From contig JAESUZ010000425.1 of NCBI GenBank assembly GCA_017311185.1, forward strand, positions 62,001 to 126,000: DNA of 64,000 nt, read 5' to 3'. The first letter of the stretch is position 1. The number at the start of each line of letters is the position of its first letter. The notes below the pieces were generated by a model. The model ran no database searches, was not told the DNA's origin, and was given only the letters and a program-made list of their open reading frames with translations. The stretch comes from Proteles cristata cristata. Its lineage: Eukaryota; Chordata; Mammalia; Carnivora; Hyaenidae. The position numbers and the translations under genes are program-made. This document shows, piece by piece, positions 1 to 18,390 of this stretch.

Positions 1-224
1 GGGTGGCTTAGTCGGTTGAGCGTCCGACTTTCACTTAGGTCATGATCTCGCGGTTCGTGGGTTCGAGCCCCGCGTCGGGCTCTGTGCTGACTGCCAGCTC
101 AGAGCCTGGAGCCTGTTTCAGTCTGTGACTCCCTCTCTCTCTGACCCTCCCCTGCTCGCGCTGTCTCTCTCTCTCTCTCTCCTAGATATAAACAAAAACC
201 TTAAAAATTAAAAAAAAAAAAAAA
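1..224 (+). mobile_element. Can-SINE, young TTAGTCGG subtype, cut by window edge
   Basis: Lacks only the first few head bases. Shows the CTTAGTCGGTTGAGCG head, the CTGACTGCCAGCTCAGAGCC body and a CTAG-ATATAAA tail. Confidence 0.9.
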
Positions 225-669
225 GGAATTAAGAACACTATTGTTGCAGTTACCCCTCCCTGCATTTCCTGGATGAGGGACCTTGAGCCAAATGACTTCA
301 CCTTCTGAACCTGTTTCTTCCTCTTCCAAATGGATGTGATGGTCCAACAAACTCATAGAGTTGTAAAATTTGTATAAAATTCCTCTGCAAGTAATTAGAA
401 CATAGCAAATGTCCATTAACTATCTGATATTTAGATTAGTAAAACACAACTGGTACATTGGAGGAGAGACTAGAAAAGTTTGAATGGAATCTCCCATCAT
501 CTGTATTAGGAAAAAAATTTTGGCTTGTTTTGAACTGCATTAGAAGGGAGAGAGGCCAAAATTAGGGGGTTTTCCTTAAGGAAAGAATGAGTTCCTCATT
601 GCTAGAGTTATCCAACCAGGCCAGACTGCAATCTGTTGGAGATGGATTCTATTTGATTCTGGCACTATA

Positions 670-1115
670 GTCAACTAAATAATGGCCACCAAAAATATCT
701 ACCTCCTAATCTCTGGAACCCATGCATGTTACCATATAGGACAAAAGAGACTTCGAAGATGTCATTAAGTTAAGGATCTTGAGATGCAGAGATTATCCTG
801 GATTATCCAGGTTGGTCCTAAATATAATCACAAGTATCTGTAGAGAAAAGCAGAAGGGTCAGAGTCGGAGAAGGAGATGTGGCAACTGAGGCAGAGAGAT
901 CTGAAGATGCTATGCTGCTGCCTTTGAAGATAGAGAAAGGGTCATGAGCCCAAGAATGCAAAGAATACAGCTTTCAGAGCTGAAAAAAGCAAGGAATCTG
1001 ATTCTACCTTGGTTTGGCCCAGTGAAAACCTGCGTGAACCTCTTAACTCCAGCACTGTAAGATAATAGTTTCTGGTAATTTATTACGGCAGCCATAGGAA
1101 ACTAACACAGGCACC
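670..1115. repeat. Ancient interspersed repeat, LTR-like, family not assigned
   Basis: Sequence in CYP2G1 intron 6 with the feel of old mammalian LTR/MaLR-type repeats (blocks such as AATGGCCACCAAAAATAT and CAGCCATAGGAAACTAACA). Short open frames in it are chance. Only pattern memory supports the call. Confidence 0.35.
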
Positions 1116-1287
1116 AAGTAGAAGATTCAATTAAATGGCCTTCTAAGCCAGAGATTGCGAGATTCCATGTCCTGAGATTCTAAAGTGTGAAGAGTGTAAG
1201 GCTATGGGGTTATAAAGTTTCAAGAGTACATCTTCCTCTCTGTTGGGAGTGGGAGCCACCAGGTAAGCAGTTCAGGTGGACCCTCAC

Positions 1288-6794
<5,507 letters not shown>

Positions 6795-6944
6795 GGTGCC
6801 AGGTTGAGGGGTTGTGTCCAGGGCACCAGATCCTTCTTAAATATGTTCTGGAAAATCAGCTGTGCAGAAATCTGAACACCCTGAGATTCAAGCTTTCCGG
6901 GTAGAGATGCCATTAGAGAGGATATTGCTTATCTGGGGGGTGGG

Positions 6945-6956
6945 GGTTATATAACC
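6945..6956 (-). promoter_or_regulatory. Candidate TATA box / 12-bp palindrome upstream of CYP2G1
   Basis: GGTTATATAACC is a perfect 12-bp palindrome containing TATATAA, about 150 bp upstream of the CYP2G1 ATG. It is the only strong TATA-like element close upstream. If used, the 5'UTR would be about 120 nt, longer than usual for CYP2 genes, so the role is tentative. Confidence 0.35.
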
Positions 6957-7084
6957 TATAATCTCCCACCTGAATAGAGGTGGATTGAATTCACCCAGGG
7001 AAATCCAATGGGGCCATTCCTCTTTCTTTATATTTCCAGTCCCTCAGCTCAACCTCTAGTTCAACATGTCCTGGTAAAGTATGG

Positions 7085-7235
7085 GAGACAGTTGAACATC
7101 ATTTTTAGGCTATTGCATTTAGGAATCAGATAATCTGGGTTCAAATTTCAGCTCTACCTTTTCTTCACTGGGTGAATCACCTAATTTTCTTGGCCTCAGT
7201 TTCCCCATCTGTCAAAAGTAGGGTAACCACACTGT
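7085..7235 (+). repeat. MIR SINE remnant
   Basis: CTGGGTTCAAATTTCAGCTC and CTTGGCCTCAGTTTCCCCAT in MIR core order. Confidence 0.6.
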
Positions 7236-7319
7236 TTCAGAAAGTCTTGGTAGAAAACAAATATGACTCTTTTCTCTTTGCCAGATCTTAATTCATCATT
7301 TAAAAAAATATAGTAACAC

Positions 7320-7540
7320 GGGGTGCCTGGGTGGCTTAGTCGGTTAAGCATCCGACTTTCGCTTAGGTCATGATCTCGCGGTTCGTGGGTTTCGAGCCCC
7401 GCGTCGGGCTCTGTGCTGACTGCCAGCTCAGAGCCTGGAGCCTGTTTCAGTCTGTGACTCCCTCTCTCTCTGACCCTCCCCTGCTCACGCTGTCTCTCTC
7501 TCCTAGAAATAAATAAAACATTAAAAAAAAATTAAAAAAG
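7320..7540 (+). mobile_element. Can-SINE, young subtype
   Basis: GGTGCCTGGGTGGCTTAGTC head and CCTAGAAATAAATAAAAC tail. Confidence 0.9.
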
Positions 7541-8181
7541 ATACATATAATAACATGAAGATTTGGAATGGTAAAAGAAGTAATTCAGTTGAAAGAGCTT
7601 TATTCAACAAGTTCTCTTGTTTCCACTCAAAGTGATATTAAATGGTAATAATCAAAGATTATTTGTGTTGATTTATCAGGACTTTGCTGGTGTCTGTGTG
7701 TGCACATTCATTTTCAAAGTCTAAGATAAAGAGACCACCTCTGAGCCCCACCTCTAGAAACATGACCCAGTTGATTGCTCTCTGTTTATCTAAGTAAACA
7801 ATTTTCAGCACTTTTTGTACCAAATATCTGTAAATCTTCTTTACTGTTCTGAAACAAAATTCCTGGGTATTATATCCTAGCTATACATGTTATTATGCAA
7901 AATCAAATGCCCTTCTCATGTGTCCAGATTCTCAGACTTGGAAAATAAATCCCTTAGTGAAGCTGCAGGTTTTGGAATAAGACCTGGCTGGCTGGGCTGA
8001 GGCATGCTGTGTGCAAGAGAAGTGGTGGAGATTCTGGGAAAATTGAGAAATTCCCAGTGCACCACCGTCTGGATCTTTGATGGGCTACCAGGATGTTTTT
8101 TGTGGGGTAAGAGCTAGCTTCAGGCTGCCTCCTATGACCCTCCTAGCTTTGGTTTCTCCCTTCCATTATGACTGCCTCCCC

Positions 8182-8182
<1 letters not shown>

Positions 8183-8235
<53 letters not shown>
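8183..8235. repeat. (CA)n microsatellite
   Basis: About 26 uninterrupted CA units. Confidence 0.98.
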
Positions 8236-8236
<1 letters not shown>

Positions 8237-8546
8237 TCAGGATTAGTCTCTTAATTAATTGTTTGTGATGGTGGTGGTTGAGTCAGGTCTTCCCATTCAG
8301 ACAGGAAAAGAGAAAGTGTCCTTAGAACAGCCCCCCTCACTATCCCACTCTAGGCAAGAAGCCAGGAGGAGAGGCACTTGAACTAAATGGTGCAAGCAAG
8401 TTAAAGAGGAAAAGTAACTGCAGAGAAACACATGGAGAGGCAGATTGTGCCAGGTGTTATGTGATGAAGATAGAGACCAAGACTGGAGAGAAACAAAGAA
8501 GAAAAGAAAGGTGCAGAGAAGTAGAACCAGAGTGAGATCAAAATAG

Positions 8547-8550
<4 letters not shown>

Positions 8551-8579
<29 letters not shown>
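8551..8579. repeat. (GA)n microsatellite
   Basis: About 14 uninterrupted GA units in a purine-rich stretch. Confidence 0.95.
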
Positions 8580-8583
<4 letters not shown>

Positions 8584-9694
8584 TCAACTATAGGTATCAA
8601 CGAAGACACAGAGATGAAAGAAAATTCAAAGAAACAGAGGGAGAGACAATCAGGAAAAAAAATACAAAGCTTCAGGAAACAGAGCTAGAGACTGAGAAAG
8701 AGACACATGGACAAGAAAGAAGAAACTAGAGGAACCCAGAGAGCTGGCACCCCCTCCTTCCCTCTCCTGCTCCCTCAATCATTACTAAAAAACCATTGTC
8801 TCAGAGGTGGAGATGCACAGGGAGACAGAGTCAAAGAAACAAAGACACAGACACGGCCAGAGCAAAGTGAAATGTAGAAACAATTATTTGGATTTCACAG
8901 GTGTGTGCATGCAATGGAGCCTGAATCATTTTATGCCTAGCCACATGCCCCTCCTGGGACCAAGAAATGCTGTGATGCTACCAGGGATGTCATTATTTAC
9001 TTATTGTCATCTTTGTGCCAGGCACTGGGTTGTGTGCCTAACAAGAAGGATACCTTCTACTCCAAAAGAGCAGCTTACAAGGCAAGGCACATGGATAATG
9101 GCATACAGGGGGCAGCACCCTATGAGTCTGGAGACTGACAGACATGAAACCCCTAGGAAACTAGGCCTCTCCCTCTTGGAGCCTTCCTCCTCTGTATTTG
9201 GGATATGATAACAATAGTACCTCCTTCTTAGGATTTTTGAAATTTGCCACAGAATAAAGAGCTCACTAGATGTGAGGTTTTTAGCAGCATTATATGGCTG
9301 CAAAATGGCATGATTCTAAGATTCTCCAAATACTCCTTGGACAGTACCTGTGCCTCAGTTTTTTCATCTGGAAAATGGGACAAATGATTGTATTGATCTT
9401 TTCGGGTTCGGGGGACTATTCAGTGAGTTATGGCACACAGCAAGCACTTAACAAATATTAGTTAAAATGAAAATTAGAGCACCACTGGTCAAGGAGCCAG
9501 GGCCAGAAAAAGTTGAGTGGAGAAAAAACATGGAAACCTGGAGAAATCTACTGGCTTCTCTTTTGGCTGTGGTAGAAGGGAGAATACCTAGAACTGAAAT
9601 TTTTTATTTTGTTTGAGGCAAGATAGTGTCTGGGGGATCTTCTTGCATCATCTAAGAAGATCCATTATGGGAGGTGTTTTAAGAGATGATTCCA

Positions 9695-9918
9695 GGGGCG
9701 CCTGGGTGGCTTAGTCAGTTAAGCGTCCGACTTTCGCTTAGGTCATGATCTCGTGGTTCGTGGGTTCAAGCCCCCGTCGGGCTCTGTGCTGACTGCTGGC
9801 TCAGAGCCTGGAGCCTATTTCAGAGTCTGTGACTCCCTCTCTCTCTGACCTTCCCCTGCTCATGCTGTCTCTTTCTCTCCTAGAAATAAATAAAACATTA
9901 AAAAATTAAAAAAAAAAG
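9695..9918 (+). mobile_element. Can-SINE, young subtype
   Basis: GGGGCGCCTGGGTGGCTTAG head; faces the minus-strand SINE 50 bp away, forming an inverted pair. Confidence 0.9.
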
Positions 9919-9967
9919 ACATGATTGCAAGACTGAGCTAAACAACTTATTCAGGTTGGCAATTTTT

Positions 9968-10180
9968 TTATTTTTTATTTTTCAGTGTTTATTTATTTTT
10001 GAGAGAGAGAGAGACAGAGCATAAGTGGAAGAGGGACAGAGAAAGGGAGACACAGAATCCCAAACAGGCTGTCCAAGCTGTCAGCACAGAGCCTGGCGTA
10101 GGGCTCGAACCCACAAACCGCGAGATCATGACCCGAGCTGAAGTTGGATGCTTAACCAACTGAGCCATCCAGGCGCCCCA
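9968..10180 (-). mobile_element. Can-SINE
   Basis: Flanked by TTGGCAATTTTT / CTGGCAATTTTT. Head GGGGCGCCTGGATGGCTCAG read on the minus strand. Confidence 0.9.
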
Positions 10181-10984
10181 AGCTGGCAATTTTTCTAAGA
10201 TTCTGTGGTTCTCAGAATCTGTTCTAATTTTTGAGAATTCCAGAATTCTATGATTTTCAGCTTTCGGTGATTTGGGTTCTTCCAGTTGGGAGTGGAGATG
10301 AGCTTTAGAAAAGCGAGTAGCTGTGGGGAGAGGGGCAGAATGACTTTTTACCTCCTCCTGGATATTTTCATCAGGAGCAGGAAGGTACGGCTGGTGCATA
10401 CCTGCAGTTCTTAGTCCAAACCAAAATAAACTTGTAAAGTCTTATGAACCAAAGTCTAGATGGTGACTGTGGCCCAGGGATCATTTTTCTATTGGAGAAT
10501 GGGAAGGAAAGTAAATGGGGCTTCTGAATTTCTTTTCTTTTGCTAAGAAAAATTATTCAAAAGCATTCTAATAAAGAAAAAAGATTATAGGACTTTTTCA
10601 TGTCAAGCTAGGCGTATTTTCTAACAGGTCCATTTAAAGATAATCTCATCCCAAAAATGGATTGTTGTTTTGTTTACACAACCAGGGTCTAAGCTTTTTA
10701 CAATTCTGCCAAACTGCTAAGTCATGATGACTATATTTTCTGTTTGAAAGAGACTGTGACCCTCCCCCAAAATTTAAAAAAGTAATAATGCTGTAAAAGC
10801 AGACAGTGGTCATTTTGTGTTTAACTCAGAAATTCTTTTTTCTCCTATAAAAAATCCTAGTATTTTCATTTGTCTTTTGAACCATCTTTGTTTACTTCTG
10901 GTTCCCTCATTAATGGATTAAATGATTTTTGTCACATGTACATCCACTTTGAGAATTATGTCCTTATCATTTTGAGAGTTATCC

Positions 10985-11215
10985 TTCATTTCACTCATTT
11001 TCTTCTCTTCCTTCCTGTCTCCCTTCACTTTTCCCCTCCCTCCATTCTCCCTCTCTCTTCTCATGTCTTTCTCTCTCTATCCTCTTCCTCTCTCTTCCCT
11101 TTTTTGAAGAATCCTTCTCTCTATCTTCCTTCTTTCTTCCTTCATTTTCATTTCACTGCTTCTCTAATTTTGTCTTTTCTCTCTTCTTTCTCCTCCCCCT
11201 GCCCCATCCCTCCTT
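10985..11215. repeat. Pyrimidine-rich tract
   Basis: About 230 bp dominated by CT on the plus strand with no clean unit; its open frame is low-complexity. Confidence 0.7.
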
Positions 11216-11523
11216 CAACCAAATGGTGTACTATGTGCATGACTGCAATGCCAGAAGAAGATGAAGAAGAGAGACATATGAGACAGTGAAGATATTACAA
11301 GAAAGAATAGCCAAGTTTTTTTTTTCCAAAAGTAGCAACAGACACGAAAACACAGGCCCAAGAATTTCAAAGAATGCCAACTGAGTAAATACCAAAAAAC
11401 CCACATGTAAGTGCATCATATTCAAACTTCAGGAAACCAAAGACAAAGAGAAAAGTTTCCGGCAGCCAGAGGGAAACAGGGATAAGTATAACACACTTCT
11501 CTCAGAAGCCCTGTGAGCCAGAA

Positions 11524-11680
11524 GGGCACCTGGGTGGCTCAGTGGTTGAGGGTCCTTCTTTGGCTTGGGTCATGATCTCGCGGTTCATGAGTTTGAGCCC
11601 CATATCAGGCCCGCTCCTGTCAGACTGTCAGCACACAGTCTGCTTTGAAACGTCTGTCCCTCTCTCTCTGGGAAGGGAAA
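11524..11680 (+). mobile_element. Can-SINE, 3'-shortened
   Basis: GGGCACCTGGGTGGCTCAGT head; CT-rich tail without the usual AATAAATAAA run. Confidence 0.8.
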
Positions 11681-12212
11681 ACACACATCATAGAACAAGA
11701 GAGAAGAACCAGACCCTGTGGAGAACCTTATATTGACAACCTCTGAAAGTCTCCAGTATATAAGAGAATTGCATTATATTACTTAAGCCCCTGTTATTTA
11801 TTTATTTTTTCCTGGTTACTTTCTGGTGAACATGCCCTCCACCACACTCAAATGTGCATATGTACTGAAAACAAAAGAAATGGTATAAGTGACCACAGCC
11901 AATTCCACTTGAAAAACTGAGGAAAGAGGCAGACCGTAAGAGGCAATGTTAATAGGGGTGGATTTATGAATGCTTCGACTCAGAAAAACAGTGAGAGCAT
12001 AGGACAATTTATAATTCTAAAGGGGTTACTCTGGTGGAAACACCAGTCCAAGTGGAACGTGTAATGTGTGCATGAAGGCCAAGTGAGGGGAGTGGTTGAT
12101 GAAGGACAGAGTGGTGAGGGAAGAGATGGTGGTGAGCGAATGGCGTGAGGTGAGGCAGTGTCTTCAGAGAATTGCAGAGAGCTGATCAAAGAGGAAGAGA
12201 AGAAAGTAGATT

Positions 12213-12396
12213 TAAAAAAAAATACTTATTTTTGGGAGAGCATAAGTTGGGGAGGGGAGAGAGAGGATCCCAAAGTGGACTCCGTGCTGACAGGCTGACT
12301 GTGCGGGGCCTGATGAGGGGCTCGAAACCACGAACTGTGAGATCATGACCTGAGCCGAAGTCAGATGGTCAACTGACTGAACCACCCAGGTGCCCC
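12213..12396 (-). mobile_element. Can-SINE
   Basis: Flanked by AGAAAGTAGATTT / AGAAAGGAGATTT. Confidence 0.88.
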
Positions 12397-12490
12397 AGAA
12401 AGGAGATTTTAATAAGACCCCAAGGGCTATGTGCTTGATTCCACAAGTTATACAGCTAACTGCTCTAACAAGCCCCAAATATCATTATAT

Positions 12491-12492
<2 letters not shown>

Positions 12493-12533
<41 letters not shown>
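12493..12533. repeat. (CA)n microsatellite
   Basis: About 20 uninterrupted CA units. Confidence 0.97.
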
Positions 12534-12537
<4 letters not shown>

Positions 12538-13064
12538 AACACAATTATTTCTCACGTGAGACTTGTGCTGATGTTCCTGCTCCTAACATAGCTGCAAGGG
12601 ATACTGGGAAATGTAACCTCATGTGCCCAGGAGAAAGAAACAGGGTTGGCGAACGCTTAGCCAGTCTCTGCCACAATGCTCTTTTGTCGTTTCCTTGTCA
12701 TCATGAGCTCTTCTTACTGTCCTGATAGAAAGACAAATAAAAGTTTTAACATACTTTGAATTAATTTTGAAGAAAGACTGTTTCACTGAATGTGACTCTC
12801 TATGGCTATACTGGAATGCAGAGATATTTCTGCTAAGGGGCTCTTGCACATTATTTCAGGGATTTCACACAAACTCTCTAAACCTAGTTATGGACCCTGG
12901 GTTAAGATTTCCCTGGCAAGAGGCACTTTAATGACCTTTCGTATAAACAGCCAGCCAGGGGCCCTAGCTTGAACCCAGGAACACAAGCCCAGACCTTCCC
13001 AAGGAGACCAACTCACCCCAAACTCAATAAGACCCCTACCATGTGGTTTACAGTTCTCAGGGCT

Positions 13065-13300
13065 GACCCCACAATCCCCATATTCATTTCTTAGGGTGGC
13101 TTTAACCAAGTAATACAAACTAGGTGGCTTAACACAACAGAAATGTACTCTCTCACAGTTCTGCGGGCTAGAAACAAAATCGAGGTGCCAGCAGAGCATG
13201 TTCTCTCTGAAGCCTCTAGGGAATCATTATTCCTTATGTCTTCCTAGCTTCTGGTGATTGCTGGTAATCCTTGGTGTTCCTTGGCTTCTAGATGCACTCA
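13065..13300. repeat. Ancient interspersed repeat (LTR-type, family not assigned)
   Basis: TAGGTGGCTTAACACAACAG, CTCTCTCACAGTTCTGCGGG and the TTCCTTGGCTTCTAG ending are well-known words of an old mammalian repeat; I cannot name the family with confidence. Confidence 0.45.
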
Positions 13301-13734
13301 TGGTTGTGAAGGCCTGGGTTAGTGAGTGGGGTCCCAAGCAGGTTCCCAGACGAGGCAGAGATGAATACTTTGGGCAACTTGCTGCTTTTGTTCACATGCT
13401 TTCAGGTGGCAAAGACCACCAGGACCGACATGTGGCAGACAGGAAGAGGTGAAGACTCTCAGGTGTCCATCCATGTCACCAGGAAGAAGGAACTGTCCTT
13501 GGCCCTGGGCCCTGGAATCAGAGATTCTGGGACTCAGCCTCTTCAGTAACCTGAATACCGTTGGATTAAAGTTCCTGAGGGTTGGATCCCACATGGGAGC
13601 TTGACACGGCTGTGAAGGTTATGTAATTTCTAGTCTCCTCTGAGCTCACCATTGAGTGCTGTGTCTTCATCCCTTCAGCCCTTCCTCACTCATGTCCGCA
13701 CCCTCCGATCTTGTCCTCTGAGAACACGTCCAAG

Positions 13735-13900
13735 GTCACAGAGTGTTCTAGGGTCAGGGAGAGCCAGGTTTGAGCCCTGCCTCTGCTCCTTTCTTGGTGA
13801 GTGTGACCTTGAACAAGACACCTAATTTCTTTGACCCTCAGTTTCCATTCCCATAAAATGAGAATACCCAGAACAGTACCTTCCCTGGCAAACATGGAGG
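13735..13900 (+). repeat. MIR SINE remnant
   Basis: CCAGGTTTGAGCCCTGCCTC, GTGACCTTGAACAAGACACC and CCCTCAGTTTCC match the MIR core. Confidence 0.6.
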
Positions 13901-16830
13901 TTTGTGCGGACTGGATGGATTGAAAGCCATCAGCAAGGTGCCATTACTATCACTTGACAACCAATTCTCTAACCCGGGCTCCTCAGCCCTTTGAAATCTG
14001 TCCTCAGGGAGGAATTTACTGTAACTGGGGCCACTGGTGAGGGCAGGGAGGCTGAGCAGGGTTGAGTGCAGAGCCAGCACGGACTGCCAGTGGGTGCTGG
14101 ACCAGCAGGGAGAAGAGGTGGGAGCTGCCCATTCCTGAGCCTCTTCTACACGCCAGCGCTGTGCTAGATTCCCGACTGTCACACTCTCATGGATCTTCTT
14201 GTCTTGGTGCATCATTCCCATTTTACACATGGACAGACTGAGGCTCACCCAGGTTACAGGGCTCTCAGGGGCAGAGTTAGGATTATTCGCATGTCAGTTT
14301 GCCCCTCCAGGAACTATCTCCCACCAGTGACTTGCTTGGGGCTCCTGGGAGGGTTTGGGGGTGGGACAGGCTGGGTAAGAGGGGGTAAGAACGAGGGAGA
14401 TTGTGAGCGGGGGGAGGGGGTCCCTGTTGCTGAAATGGGGGTGTTGGGGGGGTAGCCGCTTTTTTTTTTCTCTGGTGGGTGGGGAAGTGACCTATAGAAT
14501 TTTCAGGAGCATCAGGGTGACCAAGAGTCCCCAGAAGGAGGGGAGAAAGTAAAGCACTGTCTTCTTTGCTGGAGTCCAAAGTCAGTGGGTTGGGCTGAAA
14601 GCCTTGCATCCTTCCTTCTGTCCTCAGAGGCCCCAGGTCAGCTGAATTGGATGATTCCCCAACGTTTCCATTAACACCTTGTTTGTATTGTTTTGCAATT
14701 TTTCTAGGGGCTGAGGGAGAGCCGAGTGCCTGCCTGTCTCCTCCAGGGAGCTCCCCATGACTGCACCCTTTTGTCCTCAGCCTCTGGTCTGAACTGCTTC
14801 TTCTGTCTACAAGTGATGGAGGCAGTTATCAGATCTCTGCAGGAGGAACGAGCTGGGAGAGCGTCTATGAGGCCAGGTTGGTGGACTGAAAAAAAAGAGA
14901 GAGAGAGAGAGAGCTAAGAAGGGTTAGGAGAAAAAAAATGTTCCTTCCTGGTCTTCCTGGTCTCCTCCTCATCCCCCACTGGCTATATTCATAACAATTA
15001 CATAATCAGGCCTCCCCCGCCCCCACCCTACTCAGCAGGAGCCAGAAGGGGAGGGATCTGGGCAAAGAACATGTGTAAGTAAGAAGCGAGCAAATAAAGC
15101 AATCTCGAGGTGACAGAAAGCAAGAGAGAGAAAGGATGGCAAGGGACAGAGAGAGAGAGAGCATCAGAGGGAGATGAAGAGAGAGTGGTGGAGAGGACAG
15201 GAAGGAGGGGTCAGCTGGGACCCAGAGCCACAGGGAGAAGGAATCAGAGGAAGACATAAGACACAGAGCTCAGGAGGGAAAGACACAGACAGAGGAGGGA
15301 AGAGATAGAGTTAAGGGACACTTGCTCAGAGATGTGTAGACAAAGAGAGAGACCTGGTAACATGGACAGATCTAGAGAAGCAAGAAATAGAGCCTCAGGT
15401 AGAAGGTGAGGGAGAGGGACACAGAAACACAAAGAAGAGCCACAAAAGTCCAGAGAAAGGAGACAGAGACCTGCTGGAGATAGAAACAGTGAGAGCAGGG
15501 TCCAGACAGGTAATCCCATCAGAGGGCCGGCGACAGGGCCAAGCCCTGTGAACAGCCAGCACACATACGTTTTGCATGTCGGGCCCTGACAGACCTGATC
15601 CCTTGTGATCCCAACCACATGTTTCAGTGACAGGGGCAGCAGCTGACACTTACAGAGCACTGACTATGTCCGGGAACGGTGTGCGCACTCTGCACACGCA
15701 CCTGGTCCCGCAGCAACCCCACACGGTAAGGGCAACTGTGATCTCCATTTCACGGAAGGGGAGACTGAGGCATGCAGAAGGTTAAGTCAAGGTCACCAGC
15801 GAGGAACCAGGAATCAACACCAGGCCGTCTGGCTCCAATCTGCCATTTTAAGCCCTCCACTCCCGAGAGAGAGAGAGAGAGCAGGCGACCCTTAAAGTTG
15901 TGGCCCTCAAATTTGCCGAAGTGAGAGTTCTTAATCCGGAGTCCAAAAATTGATGGAAGGAGCCTCTGAATGCCCCCAAATGATCGTGCATCATGGAGTT
16001 CCATCATGCCCACCTGGAGAAACTGAGTTCAAATATTTTGGATCCCTGGAAGGTACAGCTCTAATTTATTCCACACACGGTTATTATGAACCTTACCACA
16101 TGTTGGGTGCTGTTCTGAAGGATGGGGGTCCACAAGGACCAAAGCAGACAATCGCAACAGCAATGAATAAGTCAACGAAAATCCCTGTCCTCAGAGATGT
16201 CATTTGGACAGGAAGAGTCATTGATGGCCCTCGAAGTTCTTCAGGCTGGCACTTGCCTTAAGGCTTTTGCCCTTGCCGTGCCCTCTGCCGGGAATGCTTC
16301 TCCCCACAGCTTCCCGTGGCTGACTCTCAGAAGTCACCTCCTCAAAGAGGCCCTCCCTGACCACCCAATCTACAGCAGCCCCCATCAGTCAGTATCTAGT
16401 ATGTTTCCTTTGCTTAATTTTCCTTGTGGTGTTTATCACTGGCTGAAGTCATCGTATTTATTCGGTATGCTGCTTGCTTTTAGTTGGCTGCACTTGCTAG
16501 AAAGTGCAGCTTTCACGAGGGGAGGGACTTTGATTTTCATGTTCTTTGCTATACAGCCCCCGTGCCTACATTAGTGTGTAGTACGGGCTCACCAAACCTT
16601 TGTTGATTGGTAAGGACAACAAACTCCTATGTAATTCTCCCCCTGGACCACTAGAGGCTCTATCTCCCTTCCCCAAAGTATGAACTCAGCTAATCCCCCC
16701 TTGGAGGAGGGGATTGTGGATGGGAATAGGGAGACAAAAAGCTTAAGAAACGTGCTCAAAGTCACAGCCCTGGATGATTCAAAGTCACGCACAAATACAG
16801 AATCTAAGAAAGCAAAGGTTAAGAACCAGA

Positions 16831-17050
16831 GGGGCACCTGGGTGGCTCAGTTGGTTAAGTGTCTGACTTCAGCTCAGGTCATGATTTCACAGTTTGTGAG
16901 TTCAAGCCCCGTGTCGAGCTCTGTGCTGACAGATCAGAGCCTAAAACCTGCTTTGGATTCTGTGTCTCCTCTCTCTCTGACCCTCTTCTGCTTGCACTCT
17001 GTCTCTCTCTTTCTCTCTCAAAACTAAATAAACATTAAATTAAAAAAAAA
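16831..17050 (+). mobile_element. Can-SINE
   Basis: Target duplication AAAGGTTAAGAACCAGA / AAAGGTTAAGAATCAGA. Confidence 0.9.
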
Positions 17051-17940
17051 AAGGTTAAGAATCAGATCCCAAGTTATGGTGAATTAACAGAGTAAAGAAT
17101 ACCCGGCTGGGAATACTTTCAGGAGGAAAACTTCCTTTGTTAGATTTCACCAGAATATTACAGTGCTGGGTGCTGGGGACACAGCAGTGGCCCAGGCGGC
17201 CCATTGCCCCCCTCACTGTGTTCCCAGTGGGGACGACGGCGGCTCCCTGGGCAAGCAGCCACCCCCCAGGGCCTGGCTCCTGTTGACACATGCTCGGGGA
17301 CACACACCCCAGCCCCCAGCTCTACCAGCCTCACATTTCCCGGCTGAGACAGGCCTGCGAGGGGATGATGGGAGTGAACCTCCCACGCAGCTAGACAGAT
17401 ACCTATGAGACATCTGGGGGAGTAAAGAGATGAAGGATAGCGACAGGAGGGGCGAGGCAGGGGGGACAGGAGGGCAGGGAGGGACAGAGAGGCTGGTTGT
17501 CCAAACCTCCTGAGGGTTTACCATCTGGGTCCTCACACCCTGCCTGTGTCTCCCAGCCCAGCCTTGACCCCTCTGGACTGTGGCTCTTGGGGGCACGTTT
17601 GTCTCTCCCAAGTGCTCTGTGAGGGCAGGACGCCTGATGTCTCAGTCCCTGCTGTGTCCCCACCCCCTGAGAGGCTACTCCACAGTAAATACTACTGGAT
17701 AACTTAACAGTAGAGGCAGGTGAGCGGTGCGGAGGCGTGAGTTGGGGCTCTAGAGCAGGGCAGGGGGGAAGGCGGCTGACCCTCTTTTTCTCCTCCCCCT
17801 CCTCCTCTTGCTTCCCCTCCCTGCTCTCTCCCCCTCTCCCCTACAATTCCCCCCACCCGCCCCCCTCGCCTATTCCCGACAAGGCCCGGACCTCTGATTT
17901 CATAATCTGAGTTCCGGCTCCTGCTGTTGACAGTTTCCTT

Positions 17941-18240
17941 TGGAAACCAAACAAGCGCCAGCCTTGGCGGAGACCCCTTCTCCACCCATCCGCAGCTCTG
18001 GCCCCGGCGGGAGGAGCGCAGAGTCCCCAGCGGCGGGGTGGGCGTGACCGCAGCTCAGGCCCGAGGACCTGGGCGGGGCCGGCCTGTCGCCCAGCGGGTC
18101 ACCCTGCGGCTCGTGCGCCCCCTGCGGGAGGAGGGGCTGTAACCGTAGGGTCCGGTGGCTGCAGCGGATGGGCTGGGGCTGCCGGGCCAGGAACCACCAC
18201 CGTCTCCGCGGTGCGGTGAGGTTCCAGAAGGCCTATGCCG
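17941..18240. promoter_or_regulatory. Intergenic CpG-rich patch with GC box
   Basis: About 28 CpGs in 300 bp by eye count, in an otherwise CpG-poor region, with a GC box (GGGCGGGGCC near 18071-18080). FOXA-like TGTTGAC and CAAACA words sit just upstream. It would probably meet CpG-island criteria. No convincing ORF or P450 exon is attached. Confidence 0.5.
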
Positions 18241-18390
18241 ACTTCTTCCTCTGAGGTCTGCTTCCCCCAAGTGAAAGGGGCTTTGGGTACCGGGGGGAAG
18301 CCTTGCGGAGCCAGGGGGGGATTGGGGAAGGACTCGGGGTGATGTGACTATCGCAGGACCCAAAAAGTTTTTTTAAAAACTGTAATCAGT

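Larger units (their letters stand above)
6957..17900. other. Intergenic, upstream of CYP2G1
   Basis: No coding exon recognised on either strand. Holds the listed SINEs, MIRs, CA/GA microsatellites, a pyrimidine tract and an old LTR-type repeat. Stretches at about 14.3-15.9 kb look like unique non-coding DNA with purine-rich (GAGA) parts. Confidence 0.6.

Noticed and set aside
1..120. tRNA-like A and B boxes
   Set aside because: These belong to the tRNA-derived head of the Can-SINE, repeated all over the window; no clover-leaf tRNA gene.
1..1287. Exon 7 of CYP2G1
   Set aside because: No minus-strand coding for a [18 protein letters not shown] block in this interval; it must lie further left.
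6990..7010. EBF (olfactory) site upstream of CYP2G1: CACCCAGGGAAAT
   Set aside because: Only a partial match to TCCCNNGGGA; too weak to list.
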